NCBI GenBank assembly: GCA_023473405.1
Contig: JAMCZD010000284.1
Location: forward strand, 1 to 17,074
Length of the DNA stretch: 17,074 nt
Origin: Candidatus Omnitrophota bacterium
GTDB lineage: Bacteria > Verrucomicrobiota > Verrucomicrobiia > Limisphaerales > UBA1319
Reading direction: 5' to 3'
Shown here: positions 1 through 6,079 of the stretch, piece by piece
How the letters are laid out: each line of letters opens with the position of its first letter
Position numbering within the stretch: the stretch's first letter is position 1
Position numbers and translations under genes: made by a program
The notes under the pieces: model-generated
Database searches by the model: none
What the model saw: only the letters and a program-made list of their open reading frames with translations
What the model was told of the DNA's origin: nothing

Positions 1-923
1 AGCCGATGGCCCATGTCCAGGGAAAATATGCCGGAGATGATATTGCCGAAGTCATGCGCCAATCCCATGGTAAGCGTGGCGAGGGTTTCCTTCCAGGCGG
101 CCGTGCAGAGTCGTTTTTCGGCTATGGTCTGGCGGGTAATATCGAGCCATGCCCCTTCATAGGCCAGTAACAGGCCCGTCCGGCTCAGCACTGCCTGGCG
201 GTGTTCCAGGACATAAGACAGTTGGCCGGTTCGGACGTGGCGAATCCGGTAGGCGTTAGTGACGCCCTGAGCCGATTCCGCCGCCAGTTTGCACTGTTGT
301 TTGACCTCTTCGACGTCGGCCTCGTGGATCACTTCCCAGAAACGCTTGGGTTGGCGCCGCCAGAGTTCAACCGGGATGCCGGTCAATTCCTCGATGCGCG
401 GGCTGACGAATTGGAAGGAAAAATCAGCGCGCTGGCTGAATATCACTCCGGGCCAGCGGCGGACCAGGTTGTCCAGTTGCGCCTCGGCCCGCAGCAGCCG
501 CACGTACATTTGCCGCCGCTCGGCGACACCACCCAGGTGTTGGTCCCACGCGTCCCCGGCGAGTTCCTCGTGAGGCGGCAGCGCGGAACTGAGGCGGATA
601 AACCAGCCGGCGATGTTCCGCGCGACTTCGAGGCTATACCACTGGGCGCCGTTGGTGCAATCGTGCTTGAGCCGGCGCCGGCCCAAGTTCGAGGAATCCG
701 TCCATACTTCGTCCAAATCCTTGCCCCAAGCGGGTATCCGGCTTCGCAACAAGCAATCGAAATTCTTCCCGGCTAATCCAGGGCTTTCCTCTTCGAGCCA
801 CCTGGCCAACGAATCGTCAATAAACAGGATACGCCGGTCCGGATCCAAAATCGCGGACCCGGCCTCCAGCCAAAAGCGAACAGTCGATCGCGGCGCTAAG
901 GCAGAAGCTTCTTCTTGTGCCAT
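1..923 (-). CDS. PAS-domain sensor histidine kinase, N-terminal part (cut by window edge)
   Basis: An open frame on the minus strand runs without a stop from the ATG at 923 to the window edge, giving 307 residues of a longer protein. Residues about 20-110 look like a weak PAS-like region. Residues about 150-272 are a clear PAS domain, with FVSPRIEELTG, a WEVIHEAD segment and the PAC-like ending WLDITRQ. The last visible part is the start of a HisKA dimerisation domain with the H-box GLAHDFGNIISG, where H290 would be the phosphorylated histidine. The ATPase domain must lie outside the window. No membrane segment is visible, so this part appears cytoplasmic. The type is that of NtrB/AtoS/FlrB kinases, which usually pair with sigma-54 activators; one such activator is encoded at 8343-9755, but pairing is inference. 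A sigma-70-like promoter lies 12 bases upstream of the ATG, leaving a very short leader. Confidence 0.85.
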   Translation of the reverse strand, partial: MAQEEASALAPRSTVRFWLEAGSAILDPDRRILFIDDSLARWLEEESPGLAGKNFDCLLRSRIPAWGKDLDEVWTDSSNLGRRRLKHDCTNGAQWYSLEVARNIAGWFIRLSSALPPHEELAGDAWDQHLGGVAERRQMYVRLLRAEAQLDNLVRRWPGVIFSQRADFSFQFVSPRIEELTGIPVELWRRQPKRFWEVIHEADVEEVKQQCKLAAESAQGVTNAYRIRHVRTGQLSYVLEHRQAVLSRTGLLLAYEGAWLDITRQTIAEKRLCTAAWKETLATLTMGLAHDFGNIISGIFSLDMGHR

Positions 924-935
924 GAACGAGCACGG

Positions 936-963
936 ACTATAGCAAAACCAGGAACGAAGTCAA
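936..963 (-). promoter_or_regulatory. Sigma-70-like promoter of the PAS histidine kinase
   Basis: Read on the minus strand, TTGACT (963-958) and TATAGT (941-936) are separated by 16 bases, close to the sigma-70 consensus. The -10 box ends 12 bases before the ATG at 923, so the transcript would begin about 5-7 bases before the start codon. This is the only gene here with a clear housekeeping-type promoter rather than a flagellar one. The boxes are seen directly; activity and start site are inferred. Confidence 0.6.
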
Positions 964-985
964 GTTTGCGTTCTTTGTTTTTGGA

Positions 986-1471
986 TCACGAATAGGATTG
1001 CCACAGGGAAGGTTCGCTCGGGACATAGGCGCGATGCAGGCCGCGCAAATTGCGAACCGATTGGTCTAGCTGACCTTGTTCGGCGCGGGCCTTTTGGCAT
1101 TTGGCATCCAGCAGTTCGTAGTTATTCGATTCAAGCATGACGAGTTCGGCCAGAATCGGCCGAATCTGGCGGTCATATTCGGCGGTTTGTTGGGCTGGGT
1201 TTGGCCATTTGGCCAGCCAAAACCCGGTGGCCCGGACTATTTGCTCTTTGAGTTGCTCTTTGCAAGCTTGGTTCCGGTTCACTTCCGGCCATTGTCCGTT
1301 GGCAATGGCCTTGCCCTCGGCCTCGGTCAGTCGGCGCCATTGGGCATACAGATCGAGCAGGCGGGCATGAGGCCCCTTGGGTTTGGCGGCGAAAGTGACT
1401 TTTTCTGCCTTTTTCGGGGGCGGAACCGGGGAATCTGATTCGGTCGAATTGGTGCCGGGTAGCATAAGCAT
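986..1471 (-). CDS. Small helical protein, possible FliT-like flagellar chaperone
   Basis: A 161-residue protein lying 24 bases downstream of fliS in the same direction. After a low-complexity, proline/lysine-rich N-terminus (about residues 1-33) it is almost entirely predicted helix, with segments LLDLYAQWRRLTEAEGKAI, an acidic middle and LVMLESNNYELLDAKCQKARAEQ. Size, helical make-up and position after fliS are those of FliT, the export chaperone for FliD, whose gene often follows fliS. The sequence itself carries no motif I can call diagnostic, so the name rests mostly on context. An in-frame TGA directly precedes the ATG at 1471, so the start is there or at the ATG at 1465; neither has a convincing SD. 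Confidence 0.6.
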   Translation of the reverse strand: MLMLPGTNSTESDSPVPPPKKAEKVTFAAKPKGPHARLLDLYAQWRRLTEAEGKAIANGQWPEVNRNQACKEQLKEQIVRATGFWLAKWPNPAQQTAEYDRQIRPILAELVMLESNNYELLDAKCQKARAEQGQLDQSVRNLRGLHRAYVPSEPSLWQSYS

Positions 1472-1495
1472 TCAGCGGGGCGAAGGCGCCGCGGT

Positions 1496-1945
1496 TTATC
1501 CACAGATGCACAAGCCGGCGGACTGCTCCTCCTTGCCGGGGGAAGGCGAGGACTGGGTCAGCATGGTGCGCCAGGCATCCCGGAGAACAGTGAGGTGCCG
1601 CAACGCAGCCTGGATACCATCCTGGCTTTTTCTGCAGTTGCTTTCAGAGAGGCACCTATCCATGTAATCATACAAGCGATGAAGCGTGATGGCGATTTGC
1701 CCGCCTTGCTTTTGGTCGAGGGAGCTGTTGAGTTCGCTGATGATGGCTTGAGCGCGGAGGACGTTATTGTTGATGGTCAGGTTGAACTCGAGCGGGTCTT
1801 GACAGGAAAACCCGCTCAGGGCGCGCTCTAGGAAGCGAATGGCGCCGTCGTAGAGCATGACCACCAGTTGGCCTGAGGTGGCGGTTTGAGTGGAGATTTG
1901 GCGATAGGATTGCCAGGGCTGGCCATGGTTGATATGATTAGCCAT
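1496..1945 (-). CDS. fliS: Flagellar export chaperone FliS
   Basis: A 149-residue protein with the FliS hallmarks: an N-terminal WQSYRQISTQTATSGQLVVMLYDGAIRFLERAL, in which the SYR...TATSGQL(V/I)xMLYDGAIRFL pattern is the family signature, followed by NNNVLRAQAIISELNSSLD and LHRLYDYMDRCL. FliS binds the C-terminal helices of unpolymerised flagellin in the cytoplasm and hands it to the flagellar export apparatus. The last 20 or so residues (SPSPGKEEQSAGLCICG) are an unconserved tail. It is the second gene of a three-gene operon, 22 bases after the FlgM-like gene. No good SD precedes the ATG, so translation may depend on the upstream gene. Confidence 0.95.
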   Translation of the reverse strand: MANHINHGQPWQSYRQISTQTATSGQLVVMLYDGAIRFLERALSGFSCQDPLEFNLTINNNVLRAQAIISELNSSLDQKQGGQIAITLHRLYDYMDRCLSESNCRKSQDGIQAALRHLTVLRDAWRTMLTQSSPSPGKEEQSAGLCICG

Positions 1946-1967
1946 TGGGTGAGTGACTTAGACGGGA

Positions 1968-2237
1968 TTAAGCTTCGATGTCAGAGCCTAGCTTCATAGC
2001 CAGAAGGTTGGCGATGCGCCGGATGGTTCCGATCGGCGGATAGGTGGATTGTTCCACCAACGATTTGGCTCGAGCAACTTCGGCTTCGCGGACTTGCGGT
2101 GTTTGTGCCAATGCGCGGTTCAGCGATTCGCTGCGGTCAAAAGCCACCTGGTCCTGGTCGTTGCGAACTTCGCGGACGAGGCGCGGACGAGTGATCCCGA
2201 TCACTGGTTCCAAATTATTGCTTGGATTTACTTGCAT
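1968..2237 (-). CDS. flgM: FlgM-like anti-sigma-28 factor
   Basis: An 89-residue protein whose second half, VARAKSLVEQSTYPPIGTIRRIANLLAMKLG (about residues 54-84), fits the C-terminal FlgM pattern (VxxAKxLVxxGxYPPxxxIxxIAxxLL). That part of FlgM binds and inactivates the flagellar sigma factor FliA until the hook is complete and FlgM is exported. The N-terminal half is charged and probably disordered, also as in FlgM. It is the first gene of the operon with fliS, and its promoter is itself a near-perfect sigma-28 site, which gives the negative feedback known for FlgM in enteric bacteria. The match is short, so a different small flagellar regulator remains possible. The ATG at 2237 has no strong SD. 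Confidence 0.65.
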   Translation of the reverse strand: MQVNPSNNLEPVIGITRPRLVREVRNDQDQVAFDRSESLNRALAQTPQVREAEVARAKSLVEQSTYPPIGTIRRIANLLAMKLGSDIEA

Positions 2238-2296
2238 ACCATTTCACTTTTCGTGGCCGGCCAGGTTCACCTATTGATCATGTCTTTTACGATCAT

Positions 2297-2323
2297 TCAT
2301 CGGCGAATTTGTCAAAAGCTTTA
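2297..2323 (-). promoter_or_regulatory. Sigma-28 (FliA) promoter of the flgM-like/fliS operon
   Basis: On the minus strand TAAA (2323-2320), exactly 15 bases, then GCCGATGA (2304-2297). This matches the flagellar sigma-28 consensus TAAA-N15-GCCGATAA in 11 of 12 fixed positions. The -35 box overlaps the stop codon (2323-2321) of the upstream lipoprotein gene. The expected transcript start is near 2290, giving a leader of about 53 bases before the ATG at 2237. Confidence 0.85.
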
Positions 2324-3007
2324 GAGCACGCCTTTAGCCGTGTTGATCCGGACTGGCAAAGTCGCAACCACGGCATAGGCCGAGTACTGGCCAAAGCGGC
2401 GCGGCGAGCTCAGGACGGATGAATCGGCGAGGAGCGGGTCCGGCAGATTGAGTTCGGCGCGGCTGTAGGATTCGGCGGCGGCAGCCACCGGCAACGAGCC
2501 GGCGTCAAAGACCTCGTCCACGGACCACCAGATGGTTGAAGCCTGACATTCCACGAGTTTGATGTTCCAGCCTACTGCCAACGGGGGATATGGGCGGTAA
2601 ACGGTGAGCTGAGGGATGATGACCCCGTCGCATCCTTCGGCCCGGGCAAGCTTTTTGAAAAAGCCGGCTGGCAAAGGACGGTCCGTATCGACGGCGGTGA
2701 GACCGGTCAGAATTTGCAGTTGCTCCCTGGACACAAAGACGAGTTCAAAGGCATTTTGCTTGCGCAATTCCTCATTCAGGATCGGTTCCAGCGTTTCGAT
2801 CCCGCCGGCAATGGCGTAATGGACTGTGTTGCCGGTTAGAGGCAGCACTGCCACTCGCCGAAGATTCGACGGCAGGCACGCTTCGCGGCAATAGACATTG
2901 GCCGGGCGAAATGGAGAGACCAGCGCGGTTCGCGGCATGACGCCCGTTGAACAGCCCGCCAGCAGGACCAGGGCCGCCATGAAACTAGTTCGAATGTGAA
3001 CCGACAT
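2321..3007 (-). CDS. Lipoprotein, CsgG/FlgO/TolB-N-like
   Basis: The 228-residue protein starts MSVHIRTSFMAALVLLAGC, a short lipoprotein signal peptide with lipobox LAGC and lipidated C19, so it is probably anchored in an outer or inner membrane facing the periplasm. After about 35 residues comes LRRVAVLPLTGN, resembling the AVLPF strand that opens the nucleoside-binding-like fold of CsgG, FlgO and TolB N-terminal domains. Later segments EELRKQNAFELVFVSREQL and KLARAEGCDGVIIPQLTVYRPYPPL continue that pattern (helix, 'DGVI', strand). FlgO-type lipoproteins are linked to the flagellar outer-membrane collar, which would fit this position, but the exact family is inference. A longer frame beginning with TTG at 3025 is excluded because it would lie inside the promoter; the ATG at 3007 is preferred. 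Confidence 0.75.
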   Translation of the reverse strand: MSVHIRTSFMAALVLLAGCSTGVMPRTALVSPFRPANVYCREACLPSNLRRVAVLPLTGNTVHYAIAGGIETLEPILNEELRKQNAFELVFVSREQLQILTGLTAVDTDRPLPAGFFKKLARAEGCDGVIIPQLTVYRPYPPLAVGWNIKLVECQASTIWWSVDEVFDAGSLPVAAAAESYSRAELNLPDPLLADSSVLSSPRRFGQYSAYAVVATLPVRINTAKGVL

Positions 3008-3014
3008 GTTCTCT

Positions 3015-3041
3015 ATATCGGCCAAAAGCCGCCGGGATTTA
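3015..3041 (-). promoter_or_regulatory. Sigma-28 promoter of the lipoprotein gene
   Basis: On the minus strand TAAA (3041-3038), 15 bases, then GCCGATAT (3022-3015): 11 of 12 consensus positions. Only seven bases (AGAGAAC) separate the -10 box from the ATG at 3007. Transcription would therefore begin at or next to the start codon, and the mRNA would be leaderless or nearly so. Confidence 0.8.
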
Positions 3042-3086
3042 GATGCAACTGAGCCTTGTCCGGACCATGGTGGTCGAAGCCGGAGC

Positions 3087-3198
3087 GTGGGGCAGACCTC
3101 CGGTCTGCCGGTTATCCGGAACTCCGGCCCGAAGCCTCAGCCTTCTCAGGGATCAGCACCGGATGCTTCTAAACCGGCTGACCGGAGGTCTGCCCCAC
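3087..3198. repeat. REPIN-like inverted repeat element
   Basis: Two 27-base arms, 3087-3113 and 3172-3198, are inverted copies of one another with a single mismatch (26 of 27), separated by 58 bases. The left arm itself contains a perfect small palindrome: GGCAGACC (3091-3098), a three-base loop, GGTCTGCC (3102-3109). A short palindrome flanked by its own inverted partner is the layout of REP doublets (REPINs), which are mobilised by RAYT transposases in trans. No target duplication is evident and no transposase lies in the window. The element occupies the gap between the lipoprotein promoter and the flagellin terminator. Confidence 0.7.
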
Positions 3199-3221
3199 AT
3201 CCAACCATTTACTTCAAAAGG

Positions 3222-3251
3222 AAAGGTCCCGGACACTCATCCGGGACCTTT
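3222..3251 (-). terminator. Intrinsic terminator after flagellin
   Basis: A perfect 12-base-pair stem, AAAGGTCCCGGA (3222-3233) with its complement at 3240-3251, and a six-base loop. On the minus strand it is followed by CCTTTTG, a modest T-rich tail within the A/T-rich flanks. It lies 30 bases beyond the flagellin stop codon, as expected for the end of a highly expressed single-gene transcript. Confidence 0.85.
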
Positions 3252-3280
3252 TCCGCCCACTGCAACCCATCTCCCCAAAA

Positions 3281-4087
3281 TTATCCGAGCAAGCGCAAAG
3301 CGGATTGCGGGGTCAAATTCGCCTGCGCGAGCATGGCGGTGCCGGACTGGACCAGGATATTATATCTGGCAAACTGAGTGCTTTCCGAGGCGACGTCCAC
3401 ATCGGTAATCCGGCTGTTGGCGGCGCTGAGATTTTCCTTGAGCACGGACAACTGTTCGTTGGTATAGGAGAGGCGAGCGAGGTTGGCGCCCACGGTGGAG
3501 CGGTCCGTTGCGAGTTGGTTAATAGCGGCCTTGACGTTGGTCAAGGCGGTGGCGGCGCCGCTGGTGGTGGCGATGCTTTGGCTGGTGGTGGCGTTGGTGT
3601 AGGTGGTGGCTCCCAAGTTGACGCCGGTCATGCTGAACTTGTTGGCATCGCTGTCGGTCGTCACGTCCAGTGAAGAGCTCGAGAACAGGCTTACGCCATT
3701 GAAGTCCTTGGTTGCGAGATCATTAATATAAGCGCCCAGGGTCTGATACTCCGAATTATACAGACCTCGGTCGGTGTCGGTCTTCGTCGCGTCCTGGGAC
3801 AAAACCGACAGTTCGCTCATCCGGTCCAGCGCCTTTTGGACCTTCTGCAGGAACCCATCCTGCGTTTGGCTGAACGAAACCGCATTGCCAACATTGTTGG
3901 AACTGGCGTTGATCCGATTGATTTGCGCGTCGAAGCGCAACGAAACCGACAGACCGGCGGCGTCGTCTTCAGGCGAAACGAGTTTTGATCCGGATGAGAG
4001 GCGGGCGAGGGATTTGGCCAGCTTCGAGCTTGATTCGGCGAGCATGCGAGCGCTGCTTTGAGCCGAAATATTTGTATTGATAACCAT
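3281..4087 (-). CDS. fliC: Flagellin
   Basis: A 268-residue flagellin, the filament subunit. The N-terminal D0/D1 region is typical: MVINTNISAQSSARMLAESSSKLAKSLARLSSGSKL, then DDAAGLSVSLRFDAQI. The C-terminal D1/D0 region ends with LSAANSRITDVDVASESTQFARYNILVQSGTAMLAQAN and a final SALRLLG. The centre (about residues 140-200) is short and threonine/serine/alanine-rich, so the outer D2/D3 domains of enteric flagellins are nearly absent. An upstream in-frame ATG at 4102 exists, but its first codons form the SD GGAAGGAG for the ATG at 4087, so the latter is the start. The gene has a perfect sigma-28 promoter, a structured leader and its own terminator, and is probably monocistronic. Confidence 0.97.
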   Translation of the reverse strand: MVINTNISAQSSARMLAESSSKLAKSLARLSSGSKLVSPEDDAAGLSVSLRFDAQINRINASSNNVGNAVSFSQTQDGFLQKVQKALDRMSELSVLSQDATKTDTDRGLYNSEYQTLGAYINDLATKDFNGVSLFSSSSLDVTTDSDANKFSMTGVNLGATTYTNATTSQSIATTSGAATALTNVKAAINQLATDRSTVGANLARLSYTNEQLSVLKENLSAANSRITDVDVASESTQFARYNILVQSGTAMLAQANLTPQSALRLLG

Positions 4088-4089
4088 CT

Positions 4090-4148
4090 TGACTCCTTCC
4101 ATGAGTCACCCCGTGCGGGGTTTTGTTGATTCGCGGCATCCTTGCCGC
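4090..4148 (-). promoter_or_regulatory. Structured flagellin leader with CsrA-like binding hairpins
   Basis: Three adjacent hairpins sit in the last part of the flagellin leader RNA (minus strand). The first, 4148-4133, is GCGGCA-AGGA-TGCCGC: a six-pair stem with AGGA as the loop, and its core CAAGGATG equals the core of the CsrA/RsmA consensus. The second, 4120-4109, is CCCC-GCAC-GGGG. The third, 4108-4090, is TGACTC-ATGGAAG-GAGTCA: six pairs, GGA in the loop, and part of the SD in the 3' arm. GGA in hairpin loops with one site over the SD is the CsrA repression layout known from the Bacillus hag leader. The structures are seen; CsrA control is inferred. Confidence 0.55.
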
Positions 4149-4227
4149 AAAGGCAGGCTTTTGTATGAGGCGTCTGCCGTTGTCCCCGTTGGCTTTTAGA
4201 GGCCGCCAACCGCCTTGAACGATACTC

Positions 4228-4254
4228 TTATCGGCAGACTTTCCCAAGACTTTA
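4228..4254 (-). promoter_or_regulatory. Sigma-28 promoter of flagellin (perfect consensus)
   Basis: On the minus strand TAAA (4254-4251), 15 bases, GCCGATAA (4235-4228), identical to the FliA consensus. Transcription should start near 4221, giving a leader of about 134 bases that carries the hairpins at 4148-4090. Confidence 0.92.
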
Positions 4255-4295
4255 GTGAGGCCATTTTAGAATTGGAAAGTGGCGCCGTTTGCATA

Positions 4296-5996
4296 TTATG
4301 CGAACTGCTGTTGAAGGAACTGCAACTGCTGGTTGATCTTGGACTGGGCGTCTTCCATGGCGGTGAACTTTTCGATCAACAGTTCCCGGTTGGCCAGCAC
4401 CACCTTCTCCATATCGGCAATTTGCGCATCGATGTTGGTGGATTGCCGGGTGAGATTATTCTGATGGGTAACGAGCGATCCATTGTCGCCGATGGTGTTC
4501 TCCAGGTAGGCGTCGAGCCGAACGGCTAACCCTCTCGAAGGAGAGCTAAACAATTCCTTAAGATCGCTCAGATTGTCCGAGAGGGTGCTGTCAAGTCCGG
4601 AGGTATCGCTGGTTGACAGCGTGTCATCATTGCCATTCGAGGAAAAGCCCAGGCTGTCGAGCCTCAGAAGGCTACCGCTAACGCTCGTGACGTCGGAGGT
4701 CACCAAATTGCGCAAGCGCGAAATGAGATCATTGGCATCGGGGTCTCCCGCGAGGGTGCCGGCGGTGACCTTGCCGGTGGAATCGGTGGAAGAAGCAGTC
4801 TGGGTACTTAGAAGGCTCTGTGCCTGGTTGTATTGGGTGACGAAATCGGTGATGGCGGCTTTGATTTTCTCCGTATCGGCGCCCACGGTAATGGTAAAAG
4901 AACCCTCGGCGCTGACATTGACGCTCAGGCCTTCGAGCCCGGAGCTGATTTCGGTAATGGTGTTGGACGAGCTTGATAGAATCCCACTGTCGTTAAGCGT
5001 GTACTGCAAGTTCAGGCCCCGCTGCAGGGTGCCTCCGGACAAGCCGGTAGCTGCCAGGAAATTGCCGGTTACATCTTCCAGCGCGATGCCGATATCCCCG
5101 CTGTTCTTGTTGGTGAGCGTGAACCGATCATTGACGGCATCATAGCCCGCCGTTACTCCAGTTGCGGAATCGTTGATCCGGCTGATCACGTTGGCAACGC
5201 TGTCCGTGCCGGTGTTGAAGCTGATACTAACGCCGTTGATCTTAAACTCGCCCGCTCCGCTTCCGCCGTCCGAAATCGGGTCGGCAAAATTCGCTTGATT
5301 TATTGGGCCGGACAATTTGATGGCACCCAACGCGCAATCGCTCGCGACATCGCCGGTGCCATTGTTGTACAACTTGGCGGCGTGGATGAAATTACTGCTG
5401 TCGGTGGCGCTGCCCAGCACAATTTCACCTGCGCTGGACAGGACAACCTTGTCGGTGGCGCTATCGTATCGGGCGATGACGGCATTGCCGGTGGCAGCCT
5501 TTATTTTGTCAAAGACCGCCTGAAGGGTATCGGAGGTGGCAATGGAGATTTGTTTCCCGTTTACCGTAAATGTCCCGGCGGTGATGGGGGTGGAGAAGCT
5601 GGCGGCGCTTAGGACAAGGCCGGAAACGTCATTGGTGGCGCTAAGCTGGCCGCCGGCATCATCAGTTCCCTGGCGGACCGCCGCCGTAGCCAACTGGGTG
5701 ACGTTGAAACGGTAGGTTCCCAAGGCGGTGCCTGCAGCGGCAATCGCCGTGGCCACGGAAGAGTCGGATGAAGCCGCGATGCGGCTGTCGAACAATGCGG
5801 GGTCTTTGAGGGACTCGGCCCGGCTCTTCAACACGCCCAATTGGGTTTTGACGCTCGAGAGCGCGTTGTTGCGCTGCTGGATCAGGTCCTGCTCGGAGCG
5901 CAATTCTTTTTGCGGAGCTCGTTCCACATCGGCAAGTTGGTCAACCAGACTCAGCCAGTCGAAACCCGATGCCAGTCCTGAAATACCTAAGTCCAT
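4296..5996 (-). CDS. fliD: Flagellar filament cap protein FliD (HAP2)
   Basis: A 566-residue FliD, the cap that folds and inserts flagellin at the growing filament tip. The N-terminal domain is diagnostic: MDLGISGLASGFDWLSLVDQLADVERAPQKEL, followed by a coiled-coil segment rich in Q/N and S. The repeated strand region contains the flagellin-hook IN-type motif INGVSISFNTGTDSVANVISRINDSATGVTAGYDAVNDRFTLT. The C-terminal domain has ITDFVTQYNQAQSLL, LAGDPDANDLISRLRNLV, LDSLGFSSNG and ends in a long coiled coil with NNLTRQSTNIDAQIADMEKVV and EKFTAMEDAQSKINQQLQFLQQQFA, the usual FliD terminus. Length is within the family range. The ATG at 5996 lies about 18 bases after the predicted transcript start and lacks an SD. 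It is divergent from the hybrid kinase gene. Confidence 0.96.
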   Translation of the reverse strand: MDLGISGLASGFDWLSLVDQLADVERAPQKELRSEQDLIQQRNNALSSVKTQLGVLKSRAESLKDPALFDSRIAASSDSSVATAIAAAGTALGTYRFNVTQLATAAVRQGTDDAGGQLSATNDVSGLVLSAASFSTPITAGTFTVNGKQISIATSDTLQAVFDKIKAATGNAVIARYDSATDKVVLSSAGEIVLGSATDSSNFIHAAKLYNNGTGDVASDCALGAIKLSGPINQANFADPISDGGSGAGEFKINGVSISFNTGTDSVANVISRINDSATGVTAGYDAVNDRFTLTNKNSGDIGIALEDVTGNFLAATGLSGGTLQRGLNLQYTLNDSGILSSSSNTITEISSGLEGLSVNVSAEGSFTITVGADTEKIKAAITDFVTQYNQAQSLLSTQTASSTDSTGKVTAGTLAGDPDANDLISRLRNLVTSDVTSVSGSLLRLDSLGFSSNGNDDTLSTSDTSGLDSTLSDNLSDLKELFSSPSRGLAVRLDAYLENTIGDNGSLVTHQNNLTRQSTNIDAQIADMEKVVLANRELLIEKFTAMEDAQSKINQQLQFLQQQFA

Positions 5997-6021
5997 AAGA
6001 TCATTGCCAAGACCGTGAAGA

Positions 6022-6048
6022 TTATCGGCTGGAGCAGGTCGATACTTA
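6022..6048 (-). promoter_or_regulatory. Sigma-28 promoter of fliD
   Basis: On the minus strand TAAG (6048-6045), 15 bases, GCCGATAA (6029-6022): 11 of 12 consensus positions. The expected start near 6015 gives a leader of about 18 bases. Its -35 box lies in the palindrome CTTAAG (6045-6050), which it shares with the opposing promoter of the kinase gene. Confidence 0.85.
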
Positions 6049-6072
6049 AGAAAATCCCTTCCAAGCCGACAA
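6046..6072 (+). promoter_or_regulatory. Probable sigma-28 promoter of the hybrid histidine kinase
   Basis: On the plus strand TTAA (6046-6049), 15 bases, GCCGACAA (6065-6072): 10 of 12 consensus positions. The -35 boxes of this and the fliD promoter overlap in CTTAAG, so the two are divergent and overlapping. Seven bases (CATAGGA) separate the -10 box from the ATG at 6080. Confidence 0.6.
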
Positions 6073-6079
6073 CATAGGA

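Noticed and set aside
3541..3612. GTG/GGC-rich short repetition in flagellin
   Set aside because: It reflects the Ala/Thr/Ser-rich central variable region, not a genuine tandem repeat.
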